Assembly (NCBI RefSeq): GCF_964204645.1
Contig: NC_134025.1
Location: forward strand, 15,780,001-15,844,000
DNA from: Tubulanus polymorphus
Lineage: Eukaryota; Nemertea; Palaeonemertea; Tubulaniformes; Tubulanidae
Direction: 5' to 3'
DNA length: 64,000 nucleotides
Below, piece after piece: positions 15,051 to 27,700 of the stretch. Under the pieces are notes generated by a model. That model was given only the letters and a program-made list of their open reading frames with translations, ran no database searches and had not been told where the DNA came from. How positions within the stretch are numbered: the stretch's first letter is position 1; each line of letters opens with the position of its first letter. The position numbers were made by a program, and so were the translations under genes.

Positions 15051-18000
15051 CGATTTGAGCGCTTTTGCGCATCGACATTTACATTTTTCCGATAAAACGA
15101 AAAGTCGACGAGCAAACGTCTTTTCTCTCTCTGAACGACGCTTTCGGGCCGAAATGTGCTTTTCTCGTCGATTTGAGCGCTTTTGCGCATCGACATTTAC
15201 ATTTTTCCGATAAAACGAAAAGTCGACGAGCAAACGTCTTTTCTCGCGCTTAACGACGTTTTCGGGCCGAAATGTGCTTTTCCCGTCGATTTGAGCGCTT
15301 TTGCGCTTCGACATTTACATTTTTCCGATAAAACGAAAAGTCGACGAGCAAACGTCTTTTCTCGCGCTTAACGACGTTTTCGGGCCGAAATGTGCTTTTC
15401 CCGTCGATTTGAGTGATTTTGAATATCGACTTTTTCATTTTTTCGATGGAATCAATAATCGACGAGCAAACGTCTTATCTCGCGCTAAACGAAGTTTTCG
15501 GGACGAAATGTGCTTTTCCCGTCGATTTGAGCGCTCTTGCGCATCGACATTTACATTTTTCCGATAAAACGAAAAGTCGACGAGCAAACGTCTTTTCTCT
15601 CTCTGAACGACGCTTTCGGGCCGAAATGTGCTTTTCTCGTCGATTTGAGCGCTTTTGCGCATCGACATTAACATTTTTCCAATAAAACGAATTATCGACG
15701 ACCAAACGTCTTTTCTCGCGCTGGACGGCGCTTTCGGGCCGAAATCTGCTTTTCCTGTCGATTTGAGTGATTTTGAATATCGACTTTTTCATTTTTTCGA
15801 TGGAACCAATAATCGACGAGCAAAACGTCTTTTCTCGCGCTAAACGACGTTTTCGGGCCGAAATGTGCTTTTCCCGTCGATTTGAGCGCTTTTGCGCATC
15901 GACATTTGCATTTTTCCGATAAAACGAAAAGTCGACGAGCAAACGTCTTTTCTCGCGCTTAACGACGTTTTCGGGCTGAAATGTGCTTTTCCTGTCGATT
16001 TGAGTGATTTTGAATATCGACAATTACATTTTTCCGATAAAACGAATTATCGACGAGCAAATGTCTTTTCTCGCGCTGAACGACGCTTTCGGTCCGAAAT
16101 GTGCTTTTCCTGTCGATTTGAGTGATTTTGAATATCGACTTTTTCATTTTTTCGATGGAACCAATAATCGACCAGCAAACGTCTTTTCTCGCGCTGAACG
16201 ACGCTTACGGGCCGAAATGTGCTTTTCCCGTCGATTTGAGCGCTTTTGCGCTTCGACATTTTCGTTTTTCCGATAGGGGGAATATTTGATACGAAAACGT
16301 CTTTTCTCGCGCTGAACGACTTTTCCGGGTCGAAAAGTGCTTTTCCTGACGATTTGAGCCCTTTTACGCATCGACATTTTCGTTTTTCCGATAGAGGGAA
16401 TATTTGATAGGAAAACGTCTTTTCTCGAGCTTAACGACGTTTTCGGGTGGAAATGTGCTTTTCCCGTCGATTTGAGTAATTTTGAATATCGACTTTTTCA
16501 TTTTTTCGTTGGAATCAATAATCGACGAGCAAACGTCTTATCTCGCGCTAAAGGAAGTTTTCGGGACGAAATGTGCTTTTCCCGTCGATTTGAGCGTTTT
16601 GCGCATCGACATTTTTCCGATAAAACGAAAAGTCGACGACCAAACGTCTTTTCTCGCGCTAAACGATGTTTTCGGGCCGAAATGTGCTTTTCCCGTCGAT
16701 TTGAGCGCTTTTGCGCATCGACTTTTTCATTTTTCCGATAAAACGAAAAGTCGACGAGCAAACGTCTTTTCTCGCGCTAAACGACGTTTTCGGGCAGAAA
16801 TGTGCTTTTCCCGTCGATTTGAGCGCTTCTGCGTATCGACAATTTTATTTTTCCGATGAAACGAAATATCGACGACCAAACGTCTTTTCTCGCGCTGAAC
16901 GACGCTTTCGGGCCGAAATGTGCTTTTCCAGTCGATTTGAGTGATTTTGAATGTCGACTTTTTCATTTTTTCGATGGAACCAATAATCGACGAGCAAACG
17001 TCTTTTCTCGCGCTAAACGATGTTTTCGGGCCGAAATGTGCTTTTCCCGTCGATTTGAGTGCTTTTGCGCTTCGACATTTACATTTTTCCGATAAAACGA
17101 AAAGTCGACGAGCAAACGTCTTTTCTCGCGCTTAACGACGTTTTCGGGCCGAAATGTGCTTTTCCCGTCGATTTGAGCGCTTTTGCGCTTCGACATTTAC
17201 ATTTTTCCGATAAAACGAAAAGTCGACGAGCAAACGTCTTTTCTCGCGCTTAACGACGCTTTCGGGCCGAAATGTGCTTTTCCCGTTGATTTGAGTGATT
17301 TTGAATATCGACATTTTCATTTTTTCGATGGAACCAATAATCGACGAGCAAATGTCTTATCTCGCGCTAAACGAAGTTTTCGGGACGAAATGTGCTTTTC
17401 CCGTCGATTTGAGCGCTTTTGCGCATCGACATTTACATTTTTCCGATAAAACGAAAAGTCGACGAGCAAACGTCTTTTCTCGCGCTTAACGACGTTTTCG
17501 GGTCGAAATGTGCTTTTCCCGTCGATTTGAGTGATTTTGAATATCGACTTTTTCATTTTTTCGATGGAACCAATAATCGACGAGTAAACGTCTTTTCTCG
17601 CGCTAAACGACGTTTTCGGGCCGAAATGTGCTTTTCCCGTCGATTTGAGCGCTTTTGCGTATCGATAATTTACACTTTTCCGATAAAACGAAAAGTCGAC
17701 GAGCAAACGTCTTTTCTCGCGCTTAACGACGTTTTCGGGCTGAAATGTGCTTTTCCCGTCGATTTGAGCGCTTTTACGCTTCGACATTTAGATTTTTCCG
17801 ATCAAACGAAAAGTCGACGAGCAAACGTCTTTTCTCGCGCTTAACGACGTTTTCGGGCTGAAATGTGCTTTTCCTGTCGATTTGAGTGATTTTGAATATC
17901 GACTTTTTCATTTTTTCGGTGGAACCAATAATCGACCAGCAAACGTCTTTTCTCGCGCTGAACGACGCTTACGGGCCGAAATGTGCTTTTCCCGTCGATT

Positions 18001-21000
18001 TGAGTGATTTTGAATATCGACTTTTTCATTTTTTCGATGGAACCAATAATCGACGAGCAAACGTCTTATCTCGCGCTAAACGAAGTTTTCGGGACGAAAT
18101 GTGCTTTTCCCGTCGATTTGAGCGCTTTTGCGCATCGACATTTACATTTCTCCGATAAAACGAAAAGTCGACGAGCAAACGTCTTTTCTCTCTCTGAACG
18201 ACGCTTTCGGGCCGAAATGTGCTTTTCTCGTCGATTTGAGCGCTTTTGCGCATCGACATTAACATTTTTCCAATAAAACGAATTATCGACGACCAAACGT
18301 CTTTTCTCGCGCTGAACGACGCTTTCGGGCCGAAATCTGCTTTTCCTGTCGATTTGAGTGATTTTGAATATCGACTTTTTCATTTTTTCGATGGAACCAA
18401 TAATCGACGAGCAAACGTCTTATCTCGCGCTAAACGAAGTTTTCGGGACGAAATGTGCTTTTCCCGTCGATTTGAGCGCTTTTGCGCATCTACATTTACA
18501 TTTTTCCGATAAAACGAAAAGTCGACGAGCAAACGTCTTTTCTCGCGATTAACGACGTTTTCGGGCCGAAATGTGCTTTTCCCGTCGATTTGAGTGATTT
18601 TGAATATCGACATTAACATTTTTCCAATAAAACGAATTATCGACGACCAAACGTCTTTTCTCGCGCTGAACGACGCTTTCGGGCCGAAATCTGCTTTTCC
18701 TGTCGATTTGAGTGATTTTGAATATCGACTTTTTCATTTTTTCGATGGAACCAATAATCGACGAGCAAACGTCTTATCTCGCGCTAAACGAAGTTTTCGG
18801 GACGAAATGTGCTTTTCCCGTCGATTTGAGCGCTTTTGCGCATCTACATTTACATTTTTCCGATAAAACGAAAAGTCGACGAGCAAACGTCTTTTCTCGC
18901 GATTAACGACGTTTTCGGGCCGAAATGTGCTTTTCCCGTCGATTTGAGTGATTTTGAATATCGACTTTTTCATTTTTTCGATGGAATCAATAATCGACGA
19001 GCAAACGTCTTATCTCGCGCTAAACGAAGTTTTCGGGACGAAATGTGCTTTTCCCCGTCGATTTGAGCGCTTTTGCGCATCGACATTTACATTTTTCCGA
19101 TAAAACGAAAAGTCGACGAGCAAACGTCTTTTCTCTTTCTGAACGACGCTTTCGGGCCGAAATGTGCTTTTCTCGTCGATTTGAGCGCTTTTGCGCATCG
19201 ACATTTACATTTTTCCGATAAAACGAAAAGTCGACGAGCAAACGTCTTTTCTCGCGCTTAACGACGTTTTCGGGCCGAAATGTGCTTTTCCCGTCGATTT
19301 GAGCGCTTTTGCGCTTAGACATTTACATTTTTCCGATAAAACGAAAAGTCGACGAGCAAACGTCTTTTCTCGCGCTTAACGACGTTTTCGGGCCGAAATG
19401 TGCTTTTCCCGTCGATTTGAGTGATTTTGAATATCGACTTTTTCATTTTTTCGATGGAATCAATAATCGACGAGCAAACGTCTTATCTCGCGCTAAACGA
19501 AGTTTTCGGGACGAAATGTGCTTTTCCCGTCAATTTGAGCGCTCTTGCGCATCGACATTTACATTTTTCCGATAAAACGAAAAGTCGACGAGCAAACGTC
19601 TTTTCTCTCTCTGAACGACGCTTTCGGGCCGAAATGTGCTTTTCTCGTCGATTTGAGCGCTTTTGCGCATCGACATTAACATTTTTCCAATAAAACGAAT
19701 TATCGACGACCAAACGTCTTTTCTCGCGCTGAACGACGCTTTCGGGCCGAAATCTGCTTTTCCTGTCGATTTGAGTGATTTTGAATATCGACTTTTTCAT
19801 TTTTTCGATGGAACCAATAATCGACCAGCAAACGTCTTTTCTCGCGCTGAACGACGCTTACGGGCCGAAATGTGCTTTTCCCGTCGATTTGAGCGCTTTT
19901 GCGCATCGACATTTGCATTTTTCCGATAAAACGAAAAGTCGACGAGCAAACGTCTTTTCTCGCGCTTAACGACGTTTTCGGGCTGAAATGTGCTTTTCCC
20001 GTCGATTTGAGCGCTTTTACGCTTCGACATTTAGATTTTTCCGATCAAACGAAAAGTCGACGAGCAAACGTCTTTTCTCGCGCTTAACGACGTTTTCGGG
20101 CTGAAATGTGCTTTTCCTGTCGATTTGAGTGATTTTGAATATCGACAATTACATTTTTCCGATAAAACGAATTATCGACGACCAAATGTCTTTTCTCGCG
20201 CTGAACGACGCTTTCGGGCCGAAATGTGCTTTTCCTGTCGATTTGAGTGATTTTGAATATCGACTTTTTCATTTTTTCGGTGGAACCAATAATCGACCAG
20301 CAAACGTCTTTTCTCGCGCTGAACGACGCTTACGGGCCGAAATGTGCTTTTCCTGTCGATTTGAGTGATTTTGAATATCGACTTTTTCATTTTTTCGATG
20401 GAACCAATAATCGACGACCAAACGTCTTATCTCGCGCTAAACGAAGTTTTCGGGACGAAATGTGCTTTTCCCGTCGATTTGAGTGCTTTTGCGCATCTAC
20501 ATTTACATTTTTCCGATAAAACGAAAAGTCGACGAGCAAACGTCTTTTCTCGCGCTTAACGACGTTTTCGGGCCGAAATGTGCTTTTCCCGTCGATTTGA
20601 GTGATTTTGAATATCGACTTTTTCATTTTTTCGATGGAATCAATAATCGACGAGCAAACGTCTTATCTCGCGCTAAACGAAGTTTTCGGGACGAAATGTG
20701 CTTTTCCCGTCGATTTGAGCGCTTTTGCGCATCGACATTTACATTTTTCCGATAAAACGAAAAGTCGACGAGCAAACGTCTTTTCTCTCTCTGAACGACG
20801 CTTTCGGGCCGAAATGTGCTTTCCTCGTCGATTTGAGCGCTTTTGCGCATCGACATTAACATTTTTCCAATAAAACGAATTATCGACGACCAAACGTCTT
20901 TTCTCGCGCTGAACGACGCTTTCGGGCCGAAATCTGCTTTTCCTGTCGATTTGAGTGATTTTGAATATCGACTTTTTCATTTTTTCGATGGAACCAATAA

Positions 21001-21215
21001 TCGACGAGCAAACGTCTTATCTCGCGCTAAACGAAGTTTTCGGGACGAAATGTGCTTTTCCCGTCGATTTGAGCGCTTTTGCGCATCTACATTTACATTT
21101 TTCCGATAAAACGAAAAGTCGACGAGCAAACGTCTTTTCTCGCGATTAACGACGTTTTCGGGCCGAAATGTGCTTTTCCCGTCGATTTGAATGATTTTGA
21201 ATATCGACTTTTTCA
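15050..21215. repeat. Higher-order repeat copy B
   Basis: Second copy of the 53-monomer unit, at offset +6,252 from copy A. Correspondence is lost near 21,190-21,215, where the array jumps to a different phase of the unit, consistent with an unequal-exchange breakpoint. Confidence 0.85.
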
Positions 21216-24200
21216 TTTTTTCGATGGAACCAATAATCGACGAGCAAATGTCTTATCTCGCGCTAAACGAAGTTTTCGGGACGAAATGTGCTTTTCCCGT
21301 CGATTTGAGCGCTTTTGCGCATCGACATTTACATTTTTCCGATAAAACGAAAAGTCGACGAGCAAACGTCTTTTCTCGCGCTTAACGACGTTTTCGGGTC
21401 GAAATGTGCTTTTCCCGTCGATTTGAGTGATTTTGAATATCGACTTTTTCATTTTTTCGATGGAACCAATAATCGACGAGTAAACGTCTTTTCTCGCGCT
21501 AAACGACGTTTTCGGGCCGAAATGTGCTTTTCCCGTCGATTTGAGCGCTTTTGCGTATCGATAATTTACACTTTTCCGATAAAACGAAAAGTCGACGAGC
21601 AAACGTCTTTTCTCGCGCTTAACGACGTTTTCGGGCTGAAATGTGCTTTTCCCGTCGATTTGAGCGCTTTTACGCTTCGACATTTAGATTTTTCCGATCA
21701 AACGAAAAGTCGACGAGCAAACGTCTTTTCTCGCGCTTAACGACGTTTTCGGGCTGAAATGTGCTTTTCCTGTCGATTTGAGTGATTTTGAATATCGACT
21801 TTTTCATTTTTTCGGTGGAACCAATAATCGACCAGCAAACGTCTTTTCTCGCGCTGAACGACGCTTACGGGCCGAAATGTGCTTTTCCCGTCGATTTGAG
21901 TGATTTTGAATATCGACTTTTTCATTTTTTCGATGGAACCAATAATCGACGAGCAAACGTCTTATCTCGCGCTAAACGAAGTTTTCGGGACGAAATGTGC
22001 TTTTCCCGTCGATTTGAGCGCTTTTGCGCATCGACATTTACATTTCTCCGATAAAACGAAAAGTCGACGAGCAAACGTCTTTTCTCTCTCTGAACGACGC
22101 TTTCGGGCCGAAATGTGCTTTTCTCGTCGATTTGAGCGCTTTTGCGCATCGACATTAACATTTTTCCAATAAAACGAATTATCGACGACCAAACGTCTTT
22201 TCTCGCGCTGAACGACGCTTTCGGGCCGAAATCTGCTTTTCCTGTCGATTTGAGTGATTTTGAATATCGACTTTTTCATTTTTTCGATGGAACCAATAAT
22301 CGACGAGCAAACGTCTTATCTCGCGCTAAACGAAGTTTTCGGGACGAAATGTGCTTTTCCCGTCGATTTGAGCGCTTTTGCGCATCTACATTTACATTTT
22401 TCCGATAAAACGAAAAGTCGACGAGCAAACGTCTTTTCTCGCGATTAACGACGTTTTCGGGCCGAAATGTGCTTTTCCCGTCGATTTGAGTGATTTTGAA
22501 TATCGACATTAACATTTTTCCAATAAAACGAATTATCGACGACCAAACGTCTTTTCTCGCGCTGAACGACGCTTTCGGGCCGAAATCTGCTTTTCCTGTC
22601 GATTTGAGTGATTTTGAATATCGACTTTTTCATTTTTTCGATGGAACCAATAATCGACGAGCAAACGTCTTATCTCGCGCTAAACGAAGTTTTCGGGACG
22701 AAATGTGCTTTTCCCGTCGATTTGAGCGCTTTTGCGCATCTACATTTACATTTTTCCGATAAAACGAAAAGTCGACGAGCAAACGTCTTTTCTCGCGATT
22801 AACGACGTTTTCGGGCCGAAATGTGCTTTTCCCGTCGATTTGAGTGATTTTGAATATCGACTTTTTCATTTTTTCGATGGAATCAATAATCGACGAGCAA
22901 ACGTCTTATCTCGCGCTAAACGAAGTTTTCGGGACGAAATGTGCTTTTCCCCGTCGATTTGAGCGCTTTTGCGCATCGACATTTACATTTTTCCGATAAA
23001 ACGAAAAGTCGACGAGCAAACGTCTTTTCTCTTTCTGAACGACGCTTTCGGGCCGAAATGTGCTTTTCTCGTCGATTTGAGCGCTTTTGCGCATCGACAT
23101 TTACATTTTTCCGATAAAACGAAAAGTCGACGAGCAAACGTCTTTTCTCGCGCTTAACGACGTTTTCGGGCCGAAATGTGCTTTTCCCGTCGATTTGAGC
23201 GCTTTTGCGCTTAGACATTTACATTTTTCCGATAAAACGAAAAGTCGACGAGCAAACGTCTTTTCTCGCGCTTAACGACGTTTTCGGGCCGAAATGTGCT
23301 TTTCCCGTCGATTTGAGTGATTTTGAATATCGACTTTTTCATTTTTTCGATGGAATCAATAATCGACGAGCAAACGTCTTATCTCGCGCTAAACGAAGTT
23401 TTCGGGACGAAATGTGCTTTTCCCGTCAATTTGAGCGCTCTTGCGCATCGACATTTACATTTTTCCGATAAAACGAAAAGTCGACGAGCAAACGTCTTTT
23501 CTCTCTCTGAACGACGCTTTCGGGCCGAAATGTGCTTTTCTCGTCGATTTGAGCGCTTTTGCGCATCGACATTAACATTTTTCCAATAAAACGAATTATC
23601 GACGACCAAACGTCTTTTCTCGCGCTGAACGACGCTTTCGGGCCGAAATCTGCTTTTCCTGTCGATTTGAGTGATTTTGAATATCGACTTTTTCATTTTT
23701 TCGATGGAACCAATAATCGACGAGCAAAACGTCTTTTCTCGCGCTAAACGACGTTTTCGGGCCGAAATGTGCTTTTCCCGTCGATTTGAGCGCTTTTGCG
23801 CATCGACATTTGCATTTTTCCGATAAAACGAAAAGTCGACGAGCAAACGTCTTTTCTCGCGCTTAACGACGTTTTCGGGCTGAAATGTGCTTTTCCCGTC
23901 GATTTGAGCGCTTTTACGCTTCGACATTTAGATTTTTCCGATAAAACGAAAAGTCGACGAGCAAACGTCTTTTCTCGCGCTTAACGACGTTTTCGGGCTG
24001 AAATGTGCTTTTCCTGTCGATTTGAGTGATTTTGAATATCGACAATTACATTTTTCCGATAAAACGAATTATCGACGACCAAATGTCTTTTCTCGCGCTG
24101 AACGACGCTTTCGGGCCGAAATGTGCTTTTCCTGTCGATTTGAGTGATTTTGAATATCGACTTTTTCATTTTTTCGGTGGAACCAATAATCGACCAGCAA

Positions 24201-27200
24201 ACGTCTTTTCTCGCGCTGAACGACGCTTACGGGCCGAAATGTGCTTTTCCTGTCGATTTGAGTGATTTTGAATATCGACTTTTTCATTTTTTCGATGGAA
24301 CCAATAATCGACGACCAAACGTCTTATCTCGCGCTAAACGAAGTTTTCGGGACGAAATGTGCTTTTCCCGTCGATTTGAGTGGCTTTTGCGCATCTACAT
24401 TTACATTTTTCCGATAAAACGAAAAGTCGACGAGCAAACGTCTTTTCTCGCGCTTAACGACGTTTTCGGGCCGAAATGTGCTTTTCCCGTCGATTTGAGT
24501 GATTTTGAATATCGACTTTTTCATTTTTTCGATGGAATCAATAATCGACGAGCAAACGTCTTATCTCGCGCTAAACGAAGTTTTCGGGACGAAATGTGCT
24601 TTTCCCGTCGATTTGAGCGCTTTTGCGCATCGACATTTACATTTTTCCGATAAAACAAAAGTCGACGAGCAAACGTCTTTTCTCTCTCTGAACGACGCTT
24701 TCGGGCCGAAATGTGCTTTCCTCGTCGATTTGAGCGCTTTTGCGCATCGACATTAACATTTTTCCAATAAAACGAATTATCGACGACCAAACGTCTTTTC
24801 TCGCGCTGAACGACGCTTTCGGGCCGAAATCTGCTTTTCCTGTCGATTTGAGTGATTTTGAATATCGACTTTTTCATTTTTTCGATGGAACCAATAATCG
24901 ACGAGCAAACGTCTTATCTCGCGCTAAACGAAGTTTTCGGGACGAAATGTGCTTTTCCCGTCGATTTGAGCGCTTTTGCGCATCTACATTTACATTTTTC
25001 CGATAAAACGAAAAGTCGACGAGCAAACGTCTTTTCTCGCGATTAACGACGTTTTCGGGCCGAAATGTGCTTTTCCCGTCGATTTGAATGATTTTGAATA
25101 TCGACTTTTTCATTTTTTCGATGGAATCAATAATCGACGAGCAAACGTCTTATCTCGCGCTAAACGAAGTTTTCGGGACGAAATGTGCTTTTCCCCGTCG
25201 ATTTGAGCGCTTTTGCGCATCGACATTTACATTTTTCCGATAAAACGAAAAGTCGACGAGCAAACGTCTTTTCTCTCTCTGAACGACGCTTTCGGGCCGA
25301 AATGTGCTTTTCTCGTCGATTTGAGCGCTTTTGCGCATCGACATTTACATTTTTCCGATAAAACGAAAAGTCGACGAGCAAACGTCTTTTCTCGCGCTTA
25401 ACGACGTTTTCGGGCCGAAATGTGCTTTTCCCGTCGATTTGAGCGCTTTTGCGCTTCGACATTTACATTTTTCCGATAAAACGAAAAGTCGACGAGCAAA
25501 CGTCTTTTCTCGCGCTTAACGACGTTTTCGGGCCGAAATGTGCTTTTCCCGTCGATTTGAGTGATTTTGAATATCGACTTTTTCATTTTTTCGATGGAAT
25601 CAATAATCGACGAGCAAACGTCTTATCTCGCGCTAAACGAAGTTTTCGGGACGAAATGTGCTTTTCCCGTCGATTTGAGCGCTCTTGCGCATCGACATTT
25701 ACATTTTTCCGATAAAACGAAAAGTCGACGAGCAAACGTCTTTTCTCTCTCTGAACGACGCTTTCGGGCCGAAATGTGCTTTTCTCGTCGATTTGAGCGC
25801 TTTTGCGCATCGACATTAACATTTTTCCAATAAAACGAATTATCGACGACCAAACGTCTTTTCTCGCGCTGAACGGCGCTTTCGGGCCGAAATCTGCTTT
25901 TCCTGTCGATTTGAGTGATTTTGAATATCGACTTTTTCATTTTTTCGATGGAACCAATAATCGACGAGCAAAACGTCTTTTCTCGCGCTAAACGACGTTT
26001 TCGGGCCGAAATGTGCTTTTCCCGTCGATTTGAGCGCTTTTGCGCATCGACATTTGCATTTTTCCGATAAAACGAAAAGTCGACGAGCAAACGTCTTTTC
26101 TCGCGCTTAACGACGTTTTCGGGCTGAAATGTGCTTTTCCTGTCGATTTGAGTGATTTTGAATATCGACAATTACATTTTTCCGATAAAACGAATTATCG
26201 ACGAGCAAATGTCTTTTCTCGCGCTGAACGACGCTTTCGGTCCGAAATGTGCTTTTCCTGTCGATTTGAGTGATTTTGAATATCGACTTTTTCATTTTTT
26301 CGATGGAACCAATAATCGACCAGCAAACGTCTTTTCTCGCGCTGAACGACGCTTACGGGCCGAAATGTGCTTTTCCCGTCGATTTGAGCGCTTTTGCGCT
26401 TCGACATTTTCGTTTTTCCGATAGGGGGAATATTTGATACGAAAACGTCTTTTCTCGCGCTGAACGACTTTTCCGGGTCGAAAAGTGCTTTTCCTGACGA
26501 TTTGAGCCCTTTTACGCATCGACCTTTTTCGTTTTTCCGATAGAGGGAATATTTGATAGGAAAACGTCTTTTCTCGAGCTTAACGACGTTTTCGGGTGGA
26601 AATGTGCTTTTCCCGTCGATTTGAGTAATTTTGAATATCGACTTTTTCATTTTTTCGTTGGAATCAATAATCGACGAGCAAACGTCTTATCTCGCGCTAA
26701 AGGAAGTTTTCGGGACGAAATGTGCTTTTCCCGTCGATTTGAGCGTTTTGCGCATCGACATTTTTCCGATAAAACGAAAAGTCGACGACCAAACGTCTTT
26801 TCTCGCGCTAAACGATGTTTTCGGGCCGAAATGTGCTTTTCCCGTCGATTTGAGCGCTTTTGCGCATCGACTTTTTCATTTTTCCGATAAAACGAAAAGT
26901 CGACGAGCAAACGTCTTTTCTCGCGCTAAACGACGTTTTCGGGCAGAAATGTGCTTTTCCCGTCGATTTGAGCGCTTCTGCGTATCGACAATTTTATTTT
27001 TCCGATGAAACGAAATATCGACGACCAAACGTCTTTTCTCGCGCTGAACGACGCTTTCGGGCCGAAATGTGCTTTTCCAGTCGATTTGAGTGATTTTGAA
27101 TGTCGACTTTTTCATTTTTTCGATGGAACCAATAATCGACGAGCAAACGTCTTTTCTCGCGCTAAACGATGTTTTCGGGCCGAAATGTGCTTTTCCCGTC

Positions 27201-27700
27201 GATTTGAGTGCTTTTGCGCTTCGACATTTACATTTTTCCGATAAAACGAAAAGTCGACGAGCAAACGTCTTTTCTCGCGCTTAACGACGTTTTCGGGCCG
27301 AAATGTGCTTTTCCCGTCGATTTGAGCGCTTTTGCGCTTCGACATTTACATTTTTCCGATAAAACGAAAAGTCGACGAGCAAACGTCTTTTCTCGCGCTT
27401 AACGACGCTTTCGGGCCGAAATGTGCTTTTCCCGTTGATTTGAGTGATTTTGAATATCGACATTTTCATTTTTTCGATGGAACCAATAATCGACGAGCAA
27501 ATGTCTTATCTCGCGCTAAACGAAGTTTTCGGGACGAAATGTGCTTTTCCCGTCGATTTGAGCGCTTTTGCGCATCGACATTTACATTTTTTCCGATAAA
27601 ACGAAAAGTCGACGAGCAAACGTCTTTTCTCGCGCTTAACGACGTTTTCGGGTCGAAATGTGCTTTCCCGTCGATTTGAGTGATTTTGAATATCGACTTT
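21191..27700. repeat. Higher-order repeat copy C (offset 10,148 bp)
   Basis: This stretch matches 11,043-17,550 at an offset of 10,148 bp, exactly 86 monomers, and therefore also matches part of copy B at 3,896 bp. It differs by scattered substitutions and a few 1-2 bp indels: the extra base at 24,380-24,390, the missing base pair of GAAAAG near 24,656, and the extra base near 26,524. Confidence 0.83.
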
